From Pseudomonas asiatica (GTDB taxonomy: Bacteria > Pseudomonadota > Gammaproteobacteria > Pseudomonadales > Pseudomonadaceae): a stretch of DNA of 64,000 nucleotides. The notes beneath the pieces were generated by a model. The model made no database searches, was not told where the DNA came from, and was given only the letters and a program-made list of their open reading frames with translations. Within the stretch, counting starts at the first letter, position 1, and the number at the start of each line of letters is the position of its first letter. This document shows, one piece after another, positions 29,381 to 40,721 of this stretch. The stretch is from NCBI RefSeq assembly GCF_040214835.1, contig NZ_CP157874.1, forward strand, positions 3,848,001 to 3,912,000. The letters run 5' to 3'. The translations under genes were made by a program, and so were the position numbers.

Positions 29381-29396
29381 GCCCGCTCACGCGGGC
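29381..29396 (+). other. Hairpin in the nuoF-nuoG gap
   Basis: GCCCGC-TCAC-GCGGGC forms a six-base stem 20 bases before the nuoG start. The 133-base gap also contains other short inverted segments. It may be an RNA processing or stabilising element; there is no T-run. Confidence 0.4.
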
Positions 29397-29415
29397 CAAC
29401 GAAGAACTTTGAACA

Positions 29416-32130
29416 ATGGCCACTATCCACGTAGACGGCAAAGCGCTCGAAGTCAACGGTGCAGACAACCTGTTACAGGCCTGTCTGTCGCTCGGCCTCG
29501 ACATCCCTTATTTCTGCTGGCACCCGGCGCTTGGCAGCGTTGGCGCCTGCCGGCAGTGCGCGGTCAAGCAGTACACCGACGAGAACGACACCCGCGGTCG
29601 TATCGTCATGTCCTGCATGACCCCTGCCTCCGACGGCACCTGGATCTCCATCGACGATGAAGAGTCCAAGGCATTCCGCGCCAGCGTCGTCGAATGGCTG
29701 ATGACCAACCACCCGCACGACTGCCCGGTGTGCGAGGAAGGCGGTCACTGCCACCTGCAGGACATGACGGTAATGACCGGCCACAACGAGCGCCGCTACC
29801 GTTTCACCAAGCGTACCCACCAGAACCAGGACCTCGGCCCGTTCATCGCCCATGAGATGAACCGCTGCATCGCCTGCTACCGCTGCGTGCGCTACTACAA
29901 GGACTATGCCGGTGGTACCGACCTGGGCGTTTACGGCGCCCACGACAACGTGTACTTCGGCCGCGTCGAAGACGGCGTGCTGGAAAGCGAATTCTCCGGC
30001 AACCTGACCGAGGTCTGCCCGACCGGCGTGTTCACCGACAAGACCCACTCCGAGCGCTACAACCGCAAGTGGGACATGCAGTTTGCCCCGAGCATCTGCC
30101 ACGGCTGCTCCAGCGGCTGCAACATCAGCCCGGGCGAGCGCTACGGCGAACTGCGTCGGGTGGAAAACCGCTTCAACGGTTCGGTCAACCAGTACTTCCT
30201 GTGCGACCGCGGCCGCTTCGGCTATGGCTACGTCAACCGCAAGGATCGCCCACGCCAGCCACACCTGGCCGACGGCACCAAGCTGGGCCTGGACGCCGCC
30301 CTGGACAAGGCCGCCGACCTGCTGCGCGGCCGTACCATCGTCGGTATCGGCTCGCCACGCGCCAGCCTGGAAAGCAACTACGGCCTGCGTGAACTGGTCG
30401 GTGCCGAGTACTTCTACTCGGGCATGGAAGCCGGTGAACTGGCCCGCGTACGCCTGGCCCTGAACGTGCTGAACAACAGCCCGCTGCCGGTGCCGACCCT
30501 GCGCGACATCGAAGACCACGACGCCGTGTTCGTGCTCGGTGAAGACCTGACACAGACCGCTGCCCGCGTCGCCCTGGCCGTGCGCCAGGCCACCAAGGGC
30601 AAGGCCGAGGCCATGGCCGAAGCGATGAAGGTGCAGCCGTGGCTCGACGCCGCCGTGAAGAACATCGGCCAGCACGCGCTGTACCCGCTGTTCATCGCTT
30701 CGCTGGCTGAAACCAAGCTGGACGACGTTGCCGAAGAATGCGTGCACGCCGCCCCGGCCGACCTGGCCCGCATCGGTTTCGCCGTGGCCCACGCCATCGA
30801 CCCGAGCGCTCCTGCCGTAGAAGGCCTGGACGCCGAAGCGAAAGCCCTGGCCCAGCGCATCGCCGACGCCCTGGTCGCGGCCAAGCGCCCACTGGTCGTG
30901 GCCGGTACCTCGCTGGCCGACCCGGCGCTGATCGAAGCCGCCGCCAACATCGCCAAGGCGCTGAAGCTGCGCGAGAAGAACGGCTCGCTGAGCCTGGTGG
31001 TGCCTGAAGCCAACAGCCTCGGCCTGGCCATGCTCGGTGGCGAGTCGGTCGATGCCGCGCTGGACGCGGTCATCAGCGGCAAGGCCGACGCCATCGTCGT
31101 GCTGGAAAACGACCTGTACGCCCGCGTACCGGCCGCCAAGGTCGATGCAGCCCTGGCCGCGGCCAAGGTAGTGATCGTTGCCGACCACTCGAAAACCCCG
31201 ACTGTCGACCGCGCCCACCTGGTGCTGCCGGCCGCCTCGTTCGCCGAAGGCGACGGTACCCTGGTCAGCCAGGAAGGCCGCGCCCAGCGCTTCTTCCAGG
31301 TCTTCGACCCGCAATACCTGGACAGCAGCATCCAGATCCACGAAGGCTGGCGCTGGATGCACGCCCTGCGTGCCACCCTGCTGAACAAGCCGGTCGACTG
31401 GACCCAGCTGGACCACGTCACCAGCGCCTGCGCCGAAGCCGCCCCGCAACTGGCCGGCATCGTCAACGCCGCGCCAAGCGCCGCGTTCCGCATCAAGGGC
31501 ATGAAACTGGCCCGTGAGCCGCTGCGCTACTCCGGCCGTACCGCCATGCGCGCCAACATCAGCGTGCACGAGCCGCGTACCCCGCAAGACAAGGACACCG
31601 CGTTCGCCTTCTCCATGGAAGGCTACTCGGGTTCGGCCGAACCACGCCAGCAGGTGCCGTTCGCCTGGTCGCCGGGCTGGAACTCGCCGCAAGCCTGGAA
31701 CAAGTTCCAGGACGAGGTCGGTGGCCACCTGCGTGCCGGTGACCCGGGCGTACGCCTGATCGAATCGCAAGGCGACCGCCTGCACTGGTTCAACGCCATT
31801 CCGGGCGCCTTCAACCCGGCCCGTGGCACCTGGACTGCCGTACCGTTCTTCCACCTGTTCGGCAGCGAAGAAAGCTCCTCGCGCGCCGCCCCGGTGCAAG
31901 AGCGCACCCCGGCAGCCTACGTGGCCCTGGCCAAGTCCGAAGCCGACCGCCTGGGCGTCAACGACGGTGCCCTGCTGAGCCTGAACGTTGCCGGTGTGGC
32001 CCTGCGCCTGCCGCTGCGTATCAATGAAGAGCTGGGCGCTGGCCTGGTCGCGTTGCCGAAAGGCCTGGCCGGCATTCCGCCTGCCATCTTCGGTGCATCC
32101 GTCGAAGGTCTGCAGGAGGCAGCACAATGA
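29416..32130 (+). CDS. nuoG: NADH-quinone oxidoreductase subunit G
   Basis: 904-residue subunit with several clusters. The N-terminus has a ferredoxin-like [2Fe-2S] site ([18 protein letters not shown]), then [16 protein letters not shown] with the His ligand, then the 4Fe-4S site [15 protein letters not shown], and [10 protein letters not shown] corresponding to the extra cluster N7 seen in E. coli-type complex I. The remainder is a molybdopterin-oxidoreductase-like domain without cofactor role in complex I. Its stop overlaps the nuoH start. Confidence 0.96.
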   Translation: MATIHVDGKALEVNGADNLLQACLSLGLDIPYFCWHPALGSVGACRQCAVKQYTDENDTRGRIVMSCMTPASDGTWISIDDEESKAFRASVVEWLMTNHPHDCPVCEEGGHCHLQDMTVMTGHNERRYRFTKRTHQNQDLGPFIAHEMNRCIACYRCVRYYKDYAGGTDLGVYGAHDNVYFGRVEDGVLESEFSGNLTEVCPTGVFTDKTHSERYNRKWDMQFAPSICHGCSSGCNISPGERYGELRRVENRFNGSVNQYFLCDRGRFGYGYVNRKDRPRQPHLADGTKLGLDAALDKAADLLRGRTIVGIGSPRASLESNYGLRELVGAEYFYSGMEAGELARVRLALNVLNNSPLPVPTLRDIEDHDAVFVLGEDLTQTAARVALAVRQATKGKAEAMAEAMKVQPWLDAAVKNIGQHALYPLFIASLAETKLDDVAEECVHAAPADLARIGFAVAHAIDPSAPAVEGLDAEAKALAQRIADALVAAKRPLVVAGTSLADPALIEAAANIAKALKLREKNGSLSLVVPEANSLGLAMLGGESVDAALDAVISGKADAIVVLENDLYARVPAAKVDAALAAAKVVIVADHSKTPTVDRAHLVLPAASFAEGDGTLVSQEGRAQRFFQVFDPQYLDSSIQIHEGWRWMHALRATLLNKPVDWTQLDHVTSACAEAAPQLAGIVNAAPSAAFRIKGMKLAREPLRYSGRTAMRANISVHEPRTPQDKDTAFAFSMEGYSGSAEPRQQVPFAWSPGWNSPQAWNKFQDEVGGHLRAGDPGVRLIESQGDRLHWFNAIPGAFNPARGTWTAVPFFHLFGSEESSSRAAPVQERTPAAYVALAKSEADRLGVNDGALLSLNVAGVALRLPLRINEELGAGLVALPKGLAGIPPAIFGASVEGLQEAAQ

Positions 32131-33134
32131 GCTGGTTCACCCCCGAAGTGATCGATGTGATCCTGACCGTGCTGCGGGCCATCGTGGTCCTGCTGGCGGT
32201 GGTGGTCTGCGGCGCGCTGCTCAGCTTCGTCGAGCGCCGCCTGCTGGGCTGGTGGCAGGACCGTTACGGTCCGAACCGCGTCGGCCCGTTCGGCATGTTC
32301 CAGATCGCTGCCGACATGCTGAAGATGTTCTTCAAGGAAGACTGGAACCCGCCCTTCGTCGACCGCGTGATCTTCACCCTGGCACCGGTAGTGGCCATGA
32401 GCGCCCTGCTGATCGCCTTCGTGGTCATCCCGATCACCCCGACCTGGGGCGTCGCCGACCTGAACATCGGCCTGCTGTTCTTCTTCGCCATGGCCGGTCT
32501 GTCGGTCTACGCGGTGCTGTTCGCCGGCTGGTCGTCGAACAACAAGTACGCCCTGCTGGGCAGCTTGCGTGCCTCGGCACAGACCGTGTCGTACGAAGTG
32601 TTCCTGGGCCTGGCGCTGATGGGCGTGGTGGTGCAGGTGGGTTCGTTCAACATGCGCGACATCGTTGAATACCAGGCCCAGAACCTGTGGTTCATCATTC
32701 CGCAGTTCTTCGGCTTCTGCACCTTCTTCATCGCTGGCGTCGCCGTGACTCACCGTCACCCGTTCGACCAGCCAGAAGCGGAACAGGAACTGGCCGACGG
32801 CTACCACATCGAGTATGCCGGCATGAAATGGGGCATGTTCTTCGTCGGTGAGTACATCGGCATCATCCTCATCTCGGCGCTGCTGGTAACCTTGTTCTTC
32901 GGCGGCTGGCACGGCCCGTTCGGCATCCTGCCGCAACTGTCGTTCCTGTGGTTCGCGCTGAAGACCGCGTTCTTCATCATGCTGTTCATCCTGCTGCGCG
33001 CCTCGATCCCGCGCCCACGCTATGACCAGGTGATGGACTTCAGCTGGAAGTTCTGCCTGCCGCTGACCCTGATCAATTTGCTGGTGACCGCTGCGATCGT
33101 GCTCTACAACACGCCAGCCGTCGCGGCCCAGTGA
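32127..33134 (+). CDS. nuoH: NADH-quinone oxidoreductase subunit H
   Basis: 335-residue membrane subunit with about eight helices that forms much of the quinone chamber. Signature segments are [20 protein letters not shown] and the acidic loop [20 protein letters not shown]. The start overlaps the nuoG stop by four bases. Confidence 0.96.
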   Translation: MSWFTPEVIDVILTVLRAIVVLLAVVVCGALLSFVERRLLGWWQDRYGPNRVGPFGMFQIAADMLKMFFKEDWNPPFVDRVIFTLAPVVAMSALLIAFVVIPITPTWGVADLNIGLLFFFAMAGLSVYAVLFAGWSSNNKYALLGSLRASAQTVSYEVFLGLALMGVVVQVGSFNMRDIVEYQAQNLWFIIPQFFGFCTFFIAGVAVTHRHPFDQPEAEQELADGYHIEYAGMKWGMFFVGEYIGIILISALLVTLFFGGWHGPFGILPQLSFLWFALKTAFFIMLFILLRASIPRPRYDQVMDFSWKFCLPLTLINLLVTAAIVLYNTPAVAAQ

Positions 33135-33145
33135 GGATTTGACCC

Positions 33146-33694
33146 ATGTTCAAGTATATCGGCGACATCGTTAAGGGCACCGGCACCCAGCTGCGCAGCC
33201 TGGCAATGGTGTTCTCCCACGGGTTCCGCAAGCGCGACACCCTGCAGTACCCCGAAGAACCCGTGTACCTGCCGCCGCGCTACCGCGGCCGCATCGTCCT
33301 CACCCGCGACCCCGATGGCGAGGAGCGCTGCGTAGCGTGCAACCTCTGCGCGGTGGCCTGCCCGGTCGGCTGCATCTCGCTGCAGAAGGCCGAGACCGAG
33401 GACGGCCGCTGGTACCCGGAGTTCTTCCGCATCAACTTCTCGCGCTGCATCTTCTGCGGCCTGTGTGAAGAAGCGTGCCCGACCACCGCGATCCAGCTGA
33501 CTCCGGATTTCGAAATGGCCGAGTTCAAGCGTCAGGACCTGGTGTACGAGAAAGAAGATCTGCTGATCTCCGGCCCCGGCAAGAACCCTGACTACAACTT
33601 CTACCGTGTTGCCGGCATGGCAATCGCTGGCAAGCCGAAGGGCTCTGCACAGAACGAAGCCGAGCCGATCAACGTGAAGAGCTTGCTCCCATAA
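33146..33694 (+). CDS. nuoI: NADH-quinone oxidoreductase subunit I
   Basis: 182-residue subunit with two 4Fe-4S ferredoxin motifs: [15 protein letters not shown] and [15 protein letters not shown], for clusters N6a and N6b that pass electrons to N2. Eleven bases separate it from nuoH. Confidence 0.96.
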   Translation: MFKYIGDIVKGTGTQLRSLAMVFSHGFRKRDTLQYPEEPVYLPPRYRGRIVLTRDPDGEERCVACNLCAVACPVGCISLQKAETEDGRWYPEFFRINFSRCIFCGLCEEACPTTAIQLTPDFEMAEFKRQDLVYEKEDLLISGPGKNPDYNFYRVAGMAIAGKPKGSAQNEAEPINVKSLLP

Positions 33695-33704
33695 GGACAG
33701 AAAG

Positions 33705-34205
33705 ATGGAATTCGCTTTCTACTTCGCATCCGGGATCGCCGTGGTCTCCACCCTTCGGGTGGTGACCGGCACCAACCCCGTGCACGCCTTGCTTTACCTG
33801 ATCATTTCGCTGATTTCCGTGGCCATGATCTTCTTCGCCCTGGGTGCGCCGTTCGCCGGCGCCCTGGAAGTGATCGCCTACGCCGGCGCCATCATGGTGC
33901 TGTTCGTGTTCGTGGTGATGATGCTCAACCTCGGGCCGGCTTCGGTCGCCCAGGAACGGGGCTGGCTCAAGCCCGGTATCTGGGCCGGGCCGGTGATCCT
34001 CGCCGCCCTGCTGCTGCTGGAGCTGCTGTACGTGCTGTTCGTCACCCCGAGCGGCGCCGGCATCAGCGGTACCACCGTGGGCCCGAAAGAAGTCGGCATC
34101 AGCCTGTTCGGCCCCTACCTGCTGGTGGTCGAACTGGCTTCGATGCTGCTGCTGGCCGCGGCCGTCACCGCCTTCCACCTGGGCCGCAACGAGGCGAAGG
34201 AGTAA
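33705..34205 (+). CDS. nuoJ: NADH-quinone oxidoreductase subunit J
   Basis: 166-residue membrane subunit with five hydrophobic helices. The conserved third helix [20 protein letters not shown] is intact, including the Tyr and Gly residues that allow the pi-bulge important for proton coupling. Confidence 0.95.
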   Translation: MEFAFYFASGIAVVSTLRVVTGTNPVHALLYLIISLISVAMIFFALGAPFAGALEVIAYAGAIMVLFVFVVMMLNLGPASVAQERGWLKPGIWAGPVILAALLLLELLYVLFVTPSGAGISGTTVGPKEVGISLFGPYLLVVELASMLLLAAAVTAFHLGRNEAKE

Positions 34206-34208
34206 ATC

Positions 34209-34517
34209 ATGGGTGCTATCCCTCTCGAGCATGGTCTGGCAGTCGCCGGCATCCTGTTCTGCTTAGGTCTGGTTGGCCTGATGGTCCGCCGCAACATCCT
34301 CTTCGTGCTCATGAGCCTGGAAGTCATGATGAACGCCTCTGCCCTGGCGTTCGTCGTCGCCGGTGCCCGTTGGGTCCAGCCCGACGGCCAGGTGATGTTC
34401 ATTCTGGTGATCAGCCTGGCAGCCGCCGAGGCCAGTATTGGCCTGGCCATCCTGCTGCAGCTGTATCGCCGCTTCCACACTCTCGACATCGATGCTGCCA
34501 GTGAGATGCGCGGATGA
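34209..34517 (+). CDS. nuoK: NADH-quinone oxidoreductase subunit K
   Basis: 102-residue three-helix membrane subunit. The conserved Glu residues of the proton path are seen in [15 protein letters not shown] and [15 protein letters not shown]. The nuoL start lies inside its stop region (ATGA). Confidence 0.95.
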   Translation: MGAIPLEHGLAVAGILFCLGLVGLMVRRNILFVLMSLEVMMNASALAFVVAGARWVQPDGQVMFILVISLAAAEASIGLAILLQLYRRFHTLDIDAASEMRG

Positions 34518-36367
34518 ACCTTCTCTTCCTGACTTTCGTCTTCCCCCTCGTCGGCTTCCTGCTGCTGTCGTTCTCGCGCGGGCGGTTCTCGGAGAACCTG
34601 TCCGCCCTGATCGGCGTCGGCTCGGTAGGCCTTTCGGCCGCCACCGCCGCCTACGTCATCTGGCAATTCAACGTCGCCCCGCCTGAGGGCGGCGCGTACA
34701 GCCAGCTGCTGTGGCAGTGGATGTCGGTGGACGGCTTCGCGCCGAACTTCACCCTGTACCTGGACGGCCTGTCGGTCACCATGCTCGGCGTGGTCACCGG
34801 TGTCGGCTTCCTGATCCACCTGTTCGCCTCCTGGTACATGCGTGGCGAAGCCGGCTACTCGCGCTTCTTCGCGTATACCAACCTGTTCATCGCCAGCATG
34901 CTGTTCCTGGTGCTGGGCGACAACCTGCTGTTCATCTACTTCGGCTGGGAAGGCGTGGGCCTGTGCTCGTACCTGTTGATCGGTTTCTACTACAGCAACC
35001 GCAACAACGGTAACGCGGCACTCAAGGCATTCATCGTCACCCGTATCGGCGACGTGTTCATGGCCATCGGCCTGTTCATCCTGTTCGTCCAGCTGGGTAC
35101 CCTGAACGTGCAGGAACTGCTGGTGCTGGCCCCGCAGAAGTTCCAGGCTGGCGACACCTGGATGGTGCTGGCAACCCTGATGCTGCTGGGTGGTGCGGTC
35201 GGTAAATCGGCCCAGCTGCCACTGCAGACCTGGCTGGCCGACGCGATGGCCGGCCCTACTCCGGTCTCCGCACTGATCCACGCGGCAACCATGGTGACCG
35301 CGGGCGTGTACCTGATCGCCCGTACCAACGGCCTGTTCCTGCTGGCGCCGGACATCCTGCACCTGGTAGGCGTGGTCGGTGGCGTGACCCTGCTACTGGC
35401 CGGCTTCGCCGCGCTGGTACAGACCGACATCAAGCGTATCCTCGCCTACTCGACCATGAGCCAGATCGGCTACATGTTCCTGGCCCTGGGCGTTGGCGCC
35501 TGGGACGCGGCGATCTTCCACCTGATGACCCACGCCTTCTTCAAGGCCCTGCTGTTCCTTGCCTCCGGTGCGGTGATCGTTGCCTGCCACCACGAGCAGG
35601 ACATCTTCAAGATGGGCGGCCTGTGGAAGAAACTGCCGCTGGCCTACGCCAGCTTCGTGGTCGGTGGCGCTGCCCTGGCTGCCCTGCCGATCGTGACCGT
35701 GGGCTTCTACTCCAAGGACGAGATCCTCTGGGAAGCCTTCGCCAGCGGCAACACCGGCCTGCTGTACGCCGGCCTGGTCGGTGCGTTCATGACCTCGCTG
35801 TACACCTTCCGCCTGATCTTCATCGCCTTCCACGGCGAAGCCAAGACCGAAGCCCACGCTGGCCACGGCATCAGCCACTGGCTGCCGCTGGGCGTGCTGA
35901 TCGTGCTGTCGACCTTCGTCGGCGCCTGGATAACCCCGCCGCTGGCAGGTGTGCTGCCTGAAAGCGCCGGCCACGCCGGTGGCGAAGCCAAGCATGCGCT
36001 GGAGCTCACTTCGGGCGCCATCGCCATCGCCGGTATCCTGCTGTCAGCCCTGCTGTTCCTGGGCAAGCGCCGCTTCGTCAGCGCCGTCGCCAACAGCGGT
36101 ATCGGTCGTGTCCTGTCGGCCTGGTGGTTCGCCGCCTGGGGCTTCGACTGGATCTACGACAAGCTGTTCGTCAAACCTTACCTGCTGATCAGCCACATCC
36201 TGCGCAAGGACCCGGTTGACCGCAGCATCGGCCTGATCCCTCGCCTGGCTCGCGGCGGCCACGTCGCCATGAGCAAGACCGAGACCGGCCAGCTGCGCTG
36301 GTACACCGCTTCGATCGCCGTTGGCGCAGTGCTGGTACTCGGCGCTGTGGTAGTGGCCGCGGTATGA
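34514..36367 (+). CDS. nuoL: NADH-quinone oxidoreductase subunit L
   Basis: 617-residue antiporter-like subunit at the far end of the membrane arm. [18 protein letters not shown] has the key Glu, followed by [20 protein letters not shown] and [20 protein letters not shown] with the conserved Lys and His. The long C-terminal part carries the lateral helix. Confidence 0.96.
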   Translation: MNLLFLTFVFPLVGFLLLSFSRGRFSENLSALIGVGSVGLSAATAAYVIWQFNVAPPEGGAYSQLLWQWMSVDGFAPNFTLYLDGLSVTMLGVVTGVGFLIHLFASWYMRGEAGYSRFFAYTNLFIASMLFLVLGDNLLFIYFGWEGVGLCSYLLIGFYYSNRNNGNAALKAFIVTRIGDVFMAIGLFILFVQLGTLNVQELLVLAPQKFQAGDTWMVLATLMLLGGAVGKSAQLPLQTWLADAMAGPTPVSALIHAATMVTAGVYLIARTNGLFLLAPDILHLVGVVGGVTLLLAGFAALVQTDIKRILAYSTMSQIGYMFLALGVGAWDAAIFHLMTHAFFKALLFLASGAVIVACHHEQDIFKMGGLWKKLPLAYASFVVGGAALAALPIVTVGFYSKDEILWEAFASGNTGLLYAGLVGAFMTSLYTFRLIFIAFHGEAKTEAHAGHGISHWLPLGVLIVLSTFVGAWITPPLAGVLPESAGHAGGEAKHALELTSGAIAIAGILLSALLFLGKRRFVSAVANSGIGRVLSAWWFAAWGFDWIYDKLFVKPYLLISHILRKDPVDRSIGLIPRLARGGHVAMSKTETGQLRWYTASIAVGAVLVLGAVVVAAV

Positions 36368-36416
36368 CCATGAACCTTGTGAACCTTGCGACCCTGCAAA
36401 AGGAAACGAACCCGTC

Positions 36417-37949
36417 ATGATTTTGCCTTGGCTGATCCTGATCCCCTTCATCGGCGGCTTCCTGTGCTGGCTGGGTGAGCGCTTCGGCGCCACCCTGCCG
36501 CGCTGGATCGCGCTGCTGACCATGTCCCTGCTGCTCGGCATCGGCCTGTGGCTGTGGGGTAACGGCGACTACACCCTGGCCCCCGCTCCGGGCGCCGAGC
36601 CTGCCTGGGCCCTGGAATACAAAGTCCAGTGGATCCAGCGCTTCGGCATCAGCATCCACCTGGCCCTCGACGGCCTGTCGCTGCTGATGATCCTGCTCAC
36701 CGGCCTGCTCGGTGTGCTGTCGGTACTGTGCTCCTGGAAAGAGATCCAGCGTCACGTCGGCTTCTTCCACCTCAACCTGATGTGGATCCTCGGCGGCGTG
36801 GTCGGTGTGTTCCTGGCCCTGGACCTGTTCCTGTTCTTCTTCTTCTGGGAAATGATGCTGGTGCCGATGTACTTCCTCATCGCGCTCTGGGGTCACAGCT
36901 CGTCGGACGGCAAGAAGACCCGGATCTACGCGGCGACCAAGTTCTTCATCTTCACCCAGGCCAGCGGCCTGATCATGCTGGTGGCGATCCTCGGCCTGGT
37001 GCTGGTCAACTACACCAACACCGGCGTGATCACCTTCAACTACAGCGACCTGCTCAAGGCCGAACTGCCAGCCGGTACCGAGTACCTGCTGATGCTGGGC
37101 TTCTTCATCGCCTTCGCGGTGAAGCTGCCGGTGGTGCCGTTCCACTCCTGGCTGCCTGACGCTCACGCCCAGGCACCGACCGCAGGCTCCGTGGACCTGG
37201 CCGGTATCTTGCTGAAGACTGCGGCCTACGGCCTGCTGCGCTTCGCCCTGCCGCTGTTCCCGAACGCCTCGGCCGAGTTCGCGCCAATCGCCATGACCCT
37301 GGGCCTGATCGGTATCTTCTACGGTGCCTTCCTGGCCTTCGCGCAAACCGACATCAAGCGCCTGGTCGCCTTCTCCAGCGTCTCGCACATGGGCTTCGTG
37401 CTGATCGGTATCTACTCCGGCAGCCAGCAGGCCCTGCAAGGCGCGGTGATCCAGATGCTGGCCCACGGCCTGTCCGCTGCCGCGCTGTTCATCCTGGCCG
37501 GCCAGCTGTACGAGCGCCTGCATACCCGTGACATGCGCCAGATGGGTGGCCTGTGGCACCGCATCGCCTACCTGCCGGCCATCAGCCTGTTCTTCGCCGC
37601 CGCCTCCCTGGGCCTGCCCGGTACCGGCAACTTCGTCGGCGAGTTCCTGATCCTGATCGGCAGCTTCGCCAGCGTGCCGTGGATCACCGTGATCGCCACC
37701 ACTGGCCTGGTGTTCGGTTCGGTGTACTCGCTGATCATGATCCACCGCGCCTACTTCGGCCCGGCCAAGACCGACACCGTGCTGGCCGGCATGGACGGTC
37801 GCGAGCTGATCATGGTCCTGGGTCTGGCGGTACTGCTGATCCTGCTGGGCGTGTATCCGCAGCCGTTCCTCGACACCTCTGCCGCCACCATGAGTGGTGT
37901 GCAGCAGTGGCTCGGTTCCGCTTTCACTCAACTCGCTTCGGCCCGGTAA
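36417..37949 (+). CDS. nuoM: NADH-quinone oxidoreductase subunit M
   Basis: 510-residue antiporter-like membrane subunit with about 14 helices. [20 protein letters not shown] holds the conserved Glu; [20 protein letters not shown] holds the key Lys and His. AAGGAAAC precedes the ATG. Confidence 0.96.
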   Translation: MILPWLILIPFIGGFLCWLGERFGATLPRWIALLTMSLLLGIGLWLWGNGDYTLAPAPGAEPAWALEYKVQWIQRFGISIHLALDGLSLLMILLTGLLGVLSVLCSWKEIQRHVGFFHLNLMWILGGVVGVFLALDLFLFFFFWEMMLVPMYFLIALWGHSSSDGKKTRIYAATKFFIFTQASGLIMLVAILGLVLVNYTNTGVITFNYSDLLKAELPAGTEYLLMLGFFIAFAVKLPVVPFHSWLPDAHAQAPTAGSVDLAGILLKTAAYGLLRFALPLFPNASAEFAPIAMTLGLIGIFYGAFLAFAQTDIKRLVAFSSVSHMGFVLIGIYSGSQQALQGAVIQMLAHGLSAAALFILAGQLYERLHTRDMRQMGGLWHRIAYLPAISLFFAAASLGLPGTGNFVGEFLILIGSFASVPWITVIATTGLVFGSVYSLIMIHRAYFGPAKTDTVLAGMDGRELIMVLGLAVLLILLGVYPQPFLDTSAATMSGVQQWLGSAFTQLASAR

Positions 37950-37956
37950 GAGCGCT

Positions 37957-39426
37957 ATGGAATTCACCACTCAACACTTCATCGCATTGGCGCCGATGCT
38001 GATCACCACCATCACCACGGTGGTGGTGATGCTGGCGATCGCCTGGAAGCGCAACCACTCGCAGACCTTCCTGCTGTCCACCGTGGGCCTCAACCTGGCC
38101 CTGCTGTCGATCCTGCCGGCGCTGAAGGTTGCGCCGCTGGCGGTCACCCCGCTGATCACCATCGACAAGTTCGCCTGCCTGTACATGGCGATCATCCTGG
38201 TGGCGACGCTGGCCTGCGTCACCCTCGCCCACGCCTACCTCGGCGAAGGCTCCAAGGGCTTCCCGGGCAACCGTGAAGAACTGTACCTGCTGCTGCTGAT
38301 GTCGGCCCTCGGTGGCCTGGTGCTGGTCAGCGCCAACCACCTTGCCGGCCTGTTCATCGGCCTGGAGCTGCTGTCGGTACCGGTCTACGGCCTGGTGGCG
38401 TATGCCTTCTTCAACAAGCGCTCGCTGGAAGCCGGCATCAAGTACATGGTGCTGTCGGCCGCTGGCTCGGCCTTCCTGCTGTTCGGCATGGCCCTGCTGT
38501 ACGCCGACGCCGGCAGCCTGAGCTTCGACCAGATCGGCAAGGCCCTGGCCGCCACCAGCATGCCAAGCCTGGTGGCCCAGCTGGGCCTGGGCATGATGCT
38601 GGTCGGCCTGGCCTTCAAGCTGTCGCTGGTACCGTTCCACCTGTGGACCCCGGACGTGTACGAAGGCGCCCCGGCACCAGTCGCCGCCTTCCTGGCCACC
38701 GCCAGCAAGGTCGCGGTGTTCGCCGTGGTCGTGCGCCTGTTCATGCTCTCCCCTGCTGCCAGCAGCGGCGTGCTGAGCACGGTACTGGCGGTGATTGCCG
38801 TGGCCTCGATCCTGATCGGTAACCTGCTGGCACTGACCCAGAGCAACCTCAAGCGCCTGCTCGGTTACTCGTCCATCGCCCACTTCGGTTACCTGGTCAT
38901 CGCCCTGGTCGCCAGCAAGGGCCTGGCCCTGGAAGCCATGGGCGTGTACCTGGTCACCTACGTGATCACCAGCCTGGGCGCCTTCGGCGTCATCACCCTG
39001 ATGTCCTCGCCTTACGGCGGCCGTGACGCCGATGCACTGTACGAGTACCGCGGCCTGTTCTGGCGCCGTCCGTATCTGACTGCGGTACTGACCGTGATGA
39101 TGCTGTCGCTGGCGGGCATCCCGCTCACCGCCGGCTTCATCGGCAAGTTCTACATCATTGCCACTGGCGTCGAGTCGCACCTGTGGTGGCTGGTCGGTGC
39201 CCTGGTGATCGGTAGCGCCATCGGTGTCTACTACTACCTGCGCGTCATGGTCACCCTGTACCTGGTCGAGCCGAACCTGCGTCGCCACGACGCCCCGCTG
39301 AAGTGGGAACAGCGCACCGGCGGCGTCATGCTGCTGGCCATCGCCATTCTCGCCTTCGTGCTGGGTGTGTACCCGCAACCGCTGCTGGAAATGGTCCAGC
39401 AAGCCGGCCTGCAACTGATCGGCTGA
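37957..39426 (+). CDS. nuoN: NADH-quinone oxidoreductase subunit N
   Basis: 489-residue third antiporter-like subunit. [20 protein letters not shown] and [20 protein letters not shown] are the conserved helices. The start MEFTTQHF at 37957 lies eight bases after the nuoM stop; a longer frame overlapping nuoM is less likely. It ends the operon and is followed by a strong terminator. Confidence 0.96.
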   Translation: MEFTTQHFIALAPMLITTITTVVVMLAIAWKRNHSQTFLLSTVGLNLALLSILPALKVAPLAVTPLITIDKFACLYMAIILVATLACVTLAHAYLGEGSKGFPGNREELYLLLLMSALGGLVLVSANHLAGLFIGLELLSVPVYGLVAYAFFNKRSLEAGIKYMVLSAAGSAFLLFGMALLYADAGSLSFDQIGKALAATSMPSLVAQLGLGMMLVGLAFKLSLVPFHLWTPDVYEGAPAPVAAFLATASKVAVFAVVVRLFMLSPAASSGVLSTVLAVIAVASILIGNLLALTQSNLKRLLGYSSIAHFGYLVIALVASKGLALEAMGVYLVTYVITSLGAFGVITLMSSPYGGRDADALYEYRGLFWRRPYLTAVLTVMMLSLAGIPLTAGFIGKFYIIATGVESHLWWLVGALVIGSAIGVYYYLRVMVTLYLVEPNLRRHDAPLKWEQRTGGVMLLAIAILAFVLGVYPQPLLEMVQQAGLQLIG

Positions 39427-39444
39427 TCGCACCGGCAAAACAAG

Positions 39445-39473
39445 ACACCCCGCTCATGCGGGGTGTTTTTTTA
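39445..39473 (+). terminator. Intrinsic terminator of the nuo operon
   Basis: ACACCCCGC and GCGGGGTGT form a perfect nine-base stem with a TCAT loop followed by seven T. It lies 19 bases after the nuoN stop and isolates the operon from the phage-like cluster downstream. Confidence 0.93.
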
Positions 39474-39505
39474 TCTGCGCGCTTTTTATCCGTGAGCATG
39501 AAGGC

Positions 39506-39769
39506 TCATTCACCAGAGTTGTCCTGGGCGGCCCCCGGCAGCGCTGCCTTGCGTAAATCACCATTGGCCGAGGGCAGGTACACTTCCGGGTTGGGCATGC
39601 CGCTGGGCGAGAGTTCATGGGTCATTTCGAACTCGGCGCGCACCGACCAGCCACATGCCTCGTTGCTGCATTGCAAATAGGCGATCCGCAGGAAAATATG
39701 ACGCCCTTCACTGGTGCGTATGCGCATCCGGCTGTGGCAATGCGGGCAAACCAGCTTGTATGTACTCAC
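39506..39769 (-). CDS. Ogr/Delta-like zinc-finger regulator (phage-derived)
   Basis: 87-residue protein with an N-terminal zinc finger of the P2 Ogr / P4 Delta type: CPHCHSRMRIRTS, then QCSNEACGW, giving C-x2-C and C-x4-C ligand pairs, followed by RAEFEMTHELSPSGMPNP as in the family. Ogr proteins activate late promoters of P2-like phages. The start is GTG at 39769, with AGGT upstream; a TTG further on is less likely. It lies beside a CI-type repressor and two phage structural/lysis-like genes. Confidence 0.85.
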   Translation of the reverse strand: MSTYKLVCPHCHSRMRIRTSEGRHIFLRIAYLQCSNEACGWSVRAEFEMTHELSPSGMPNPEVYLPSANGDLRKAALPGAAQDNSGE

Positions 39770-39969
39770 GGCAAGTACCTGCAAGCATTGTTCAGGCTTA
39801 CCTTCTGTGAGAATAGTCGTCCGGTTTTATCAGTATTGGCTGCATATATAGGTGTATTCTTCAGTTTGATGCTTCTCATTGCAGGAACGCTCCTTAAAAC
39901 GCAGGGCTGTATTCATAGCGAGTAGTTTAAGCCCATGGAATATCATTAAACCAGTCATGGATATTTGTT

Positions 39970-40362
39970 ATGAGTACCCACGTACTTGCTTCGGTGCTGA
40001 CCCGGCTGAAGCTTCTGACCGCTACGGAATCTGACGCCGAGCTGTCCAGAGCGCTTTCGATCAGCCCGCAGACATTGAGCAGCTGGAAGGTGCGCGACAG
40101 CATTCCTTATTCACTCTGCATAGACATTGCCAAGCAATACGCATGCTCACTGGACTGGCTTCTGCTGGGTGAACCCGAACGACATCGCGCAGGCCTGGAC
40201 GAAGACGGCTGGGAACACGACATGCTCGCGCGCCTGCGCACCTTGTCGCTTGCCGATCGCCAGGCCGTTCTCCTGCTGGTCCAGGACAAGCAACGCATCC
40301 AGCAGCTGGAACGGCAATTGAGCGCGCTGACCAGTCGCTTGCCCAATGCCGCCAGCGGCTAG
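39970..40362 (+). CDS. Phage CI-repressor-type HTH protein
   Basis: 130-residue DNA-binding protein with the phage CI repressor HTH domain at the N-terminus (LLTATESDAELSRALSISPQ, then TLSSWKVRDSIPYSLCIDIA, then CSLDWLLLGE). The C-terminal region is a coiled-coil-like tail (LLLVQDKQRIQQLERQLSAL) that could mediate oligomerisation; there is no LexA-type peptidase domain, so SOS self-cleavage is unlikely. Its stop codon overlaps the convergent stop of the holin-like gene. Confidence 0.85.
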   Translation: MSTHVLASVLTRLKLLTATESDAELSRALSISPQTLSSWKVRDSIPYSLCIDIAKQYACSLDWLLLGEPERHRAGLDEDGWEHDMLARLRTLSLADRQAVLLLVQDKQRIQQLERQLSALTSRLPNAASG

Positions 40363-40721
40363 CCCCGGCGGCGCCAGCGCTGGATGAGTTCGCGCGGGTC
40401 CAGCGTATCCAGCCAGACCATCACCTTGAGGCTGATGGGGATCACCACCACGGCAGCCACGAACGCCGCCATGCCACGGCTCAGCAGGGGCACCAGTGAC
40501 GAGACCAGCGGCTCGAACAGGTGACCCACCCCCACGGTCACGAATACCAGCAACAGTTTCTTGCCCAGCGTCAGGCGCCTGGCCTTGTTGGTGATCAACC
40601 GGTCGCGCGCCGCGCTCACCAGCAAAGCCCCCAGCAGCGCAGCAAACAGGACATTGCCATCCACGCCCAGCAACTCCACCAGTGCCGGGGCCAGGCTGTC
40701 GAAAACAGATTCTTCAGTCAT
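40359..40721 (-). CDS. Holin-like phage membrane protein
   Basis: 120-residue protein with about three hydrophobic helices (VLFAALLGALLVSAARD, LLLVFVTVGVGHLFEPLV, MAAFVAAVVVIPISLKVMVW) and a positively charged C-terminal tail ending QRWRRRG. This organisation is typical of holins of P2-like phages, which lie just after the head-completion and tail X genes; that is where it lies here. No lysozyme gene follows. It overlaps the gpL-like gene by eight bases, so the two are translationally coupled. Confidence 0.65.
   Translation of the reverse strand: MTEESVFDSLAPALVELLGVDGNVLFAALLGALLVSAARDRLITNKARRLTLGKKLLLVFVTVGVGHLFEPLVSSLVPLLSRGMAAFVAAVVVIPISLKVMVWLDTLDPRELIQRWRRRG

Noticed and set aside
29473..32127. 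Minus-strand open frame of about 880 codons opposite nuoG
   Set aside because: Antisense shadow; no family likeness and full overlap with nuoG.
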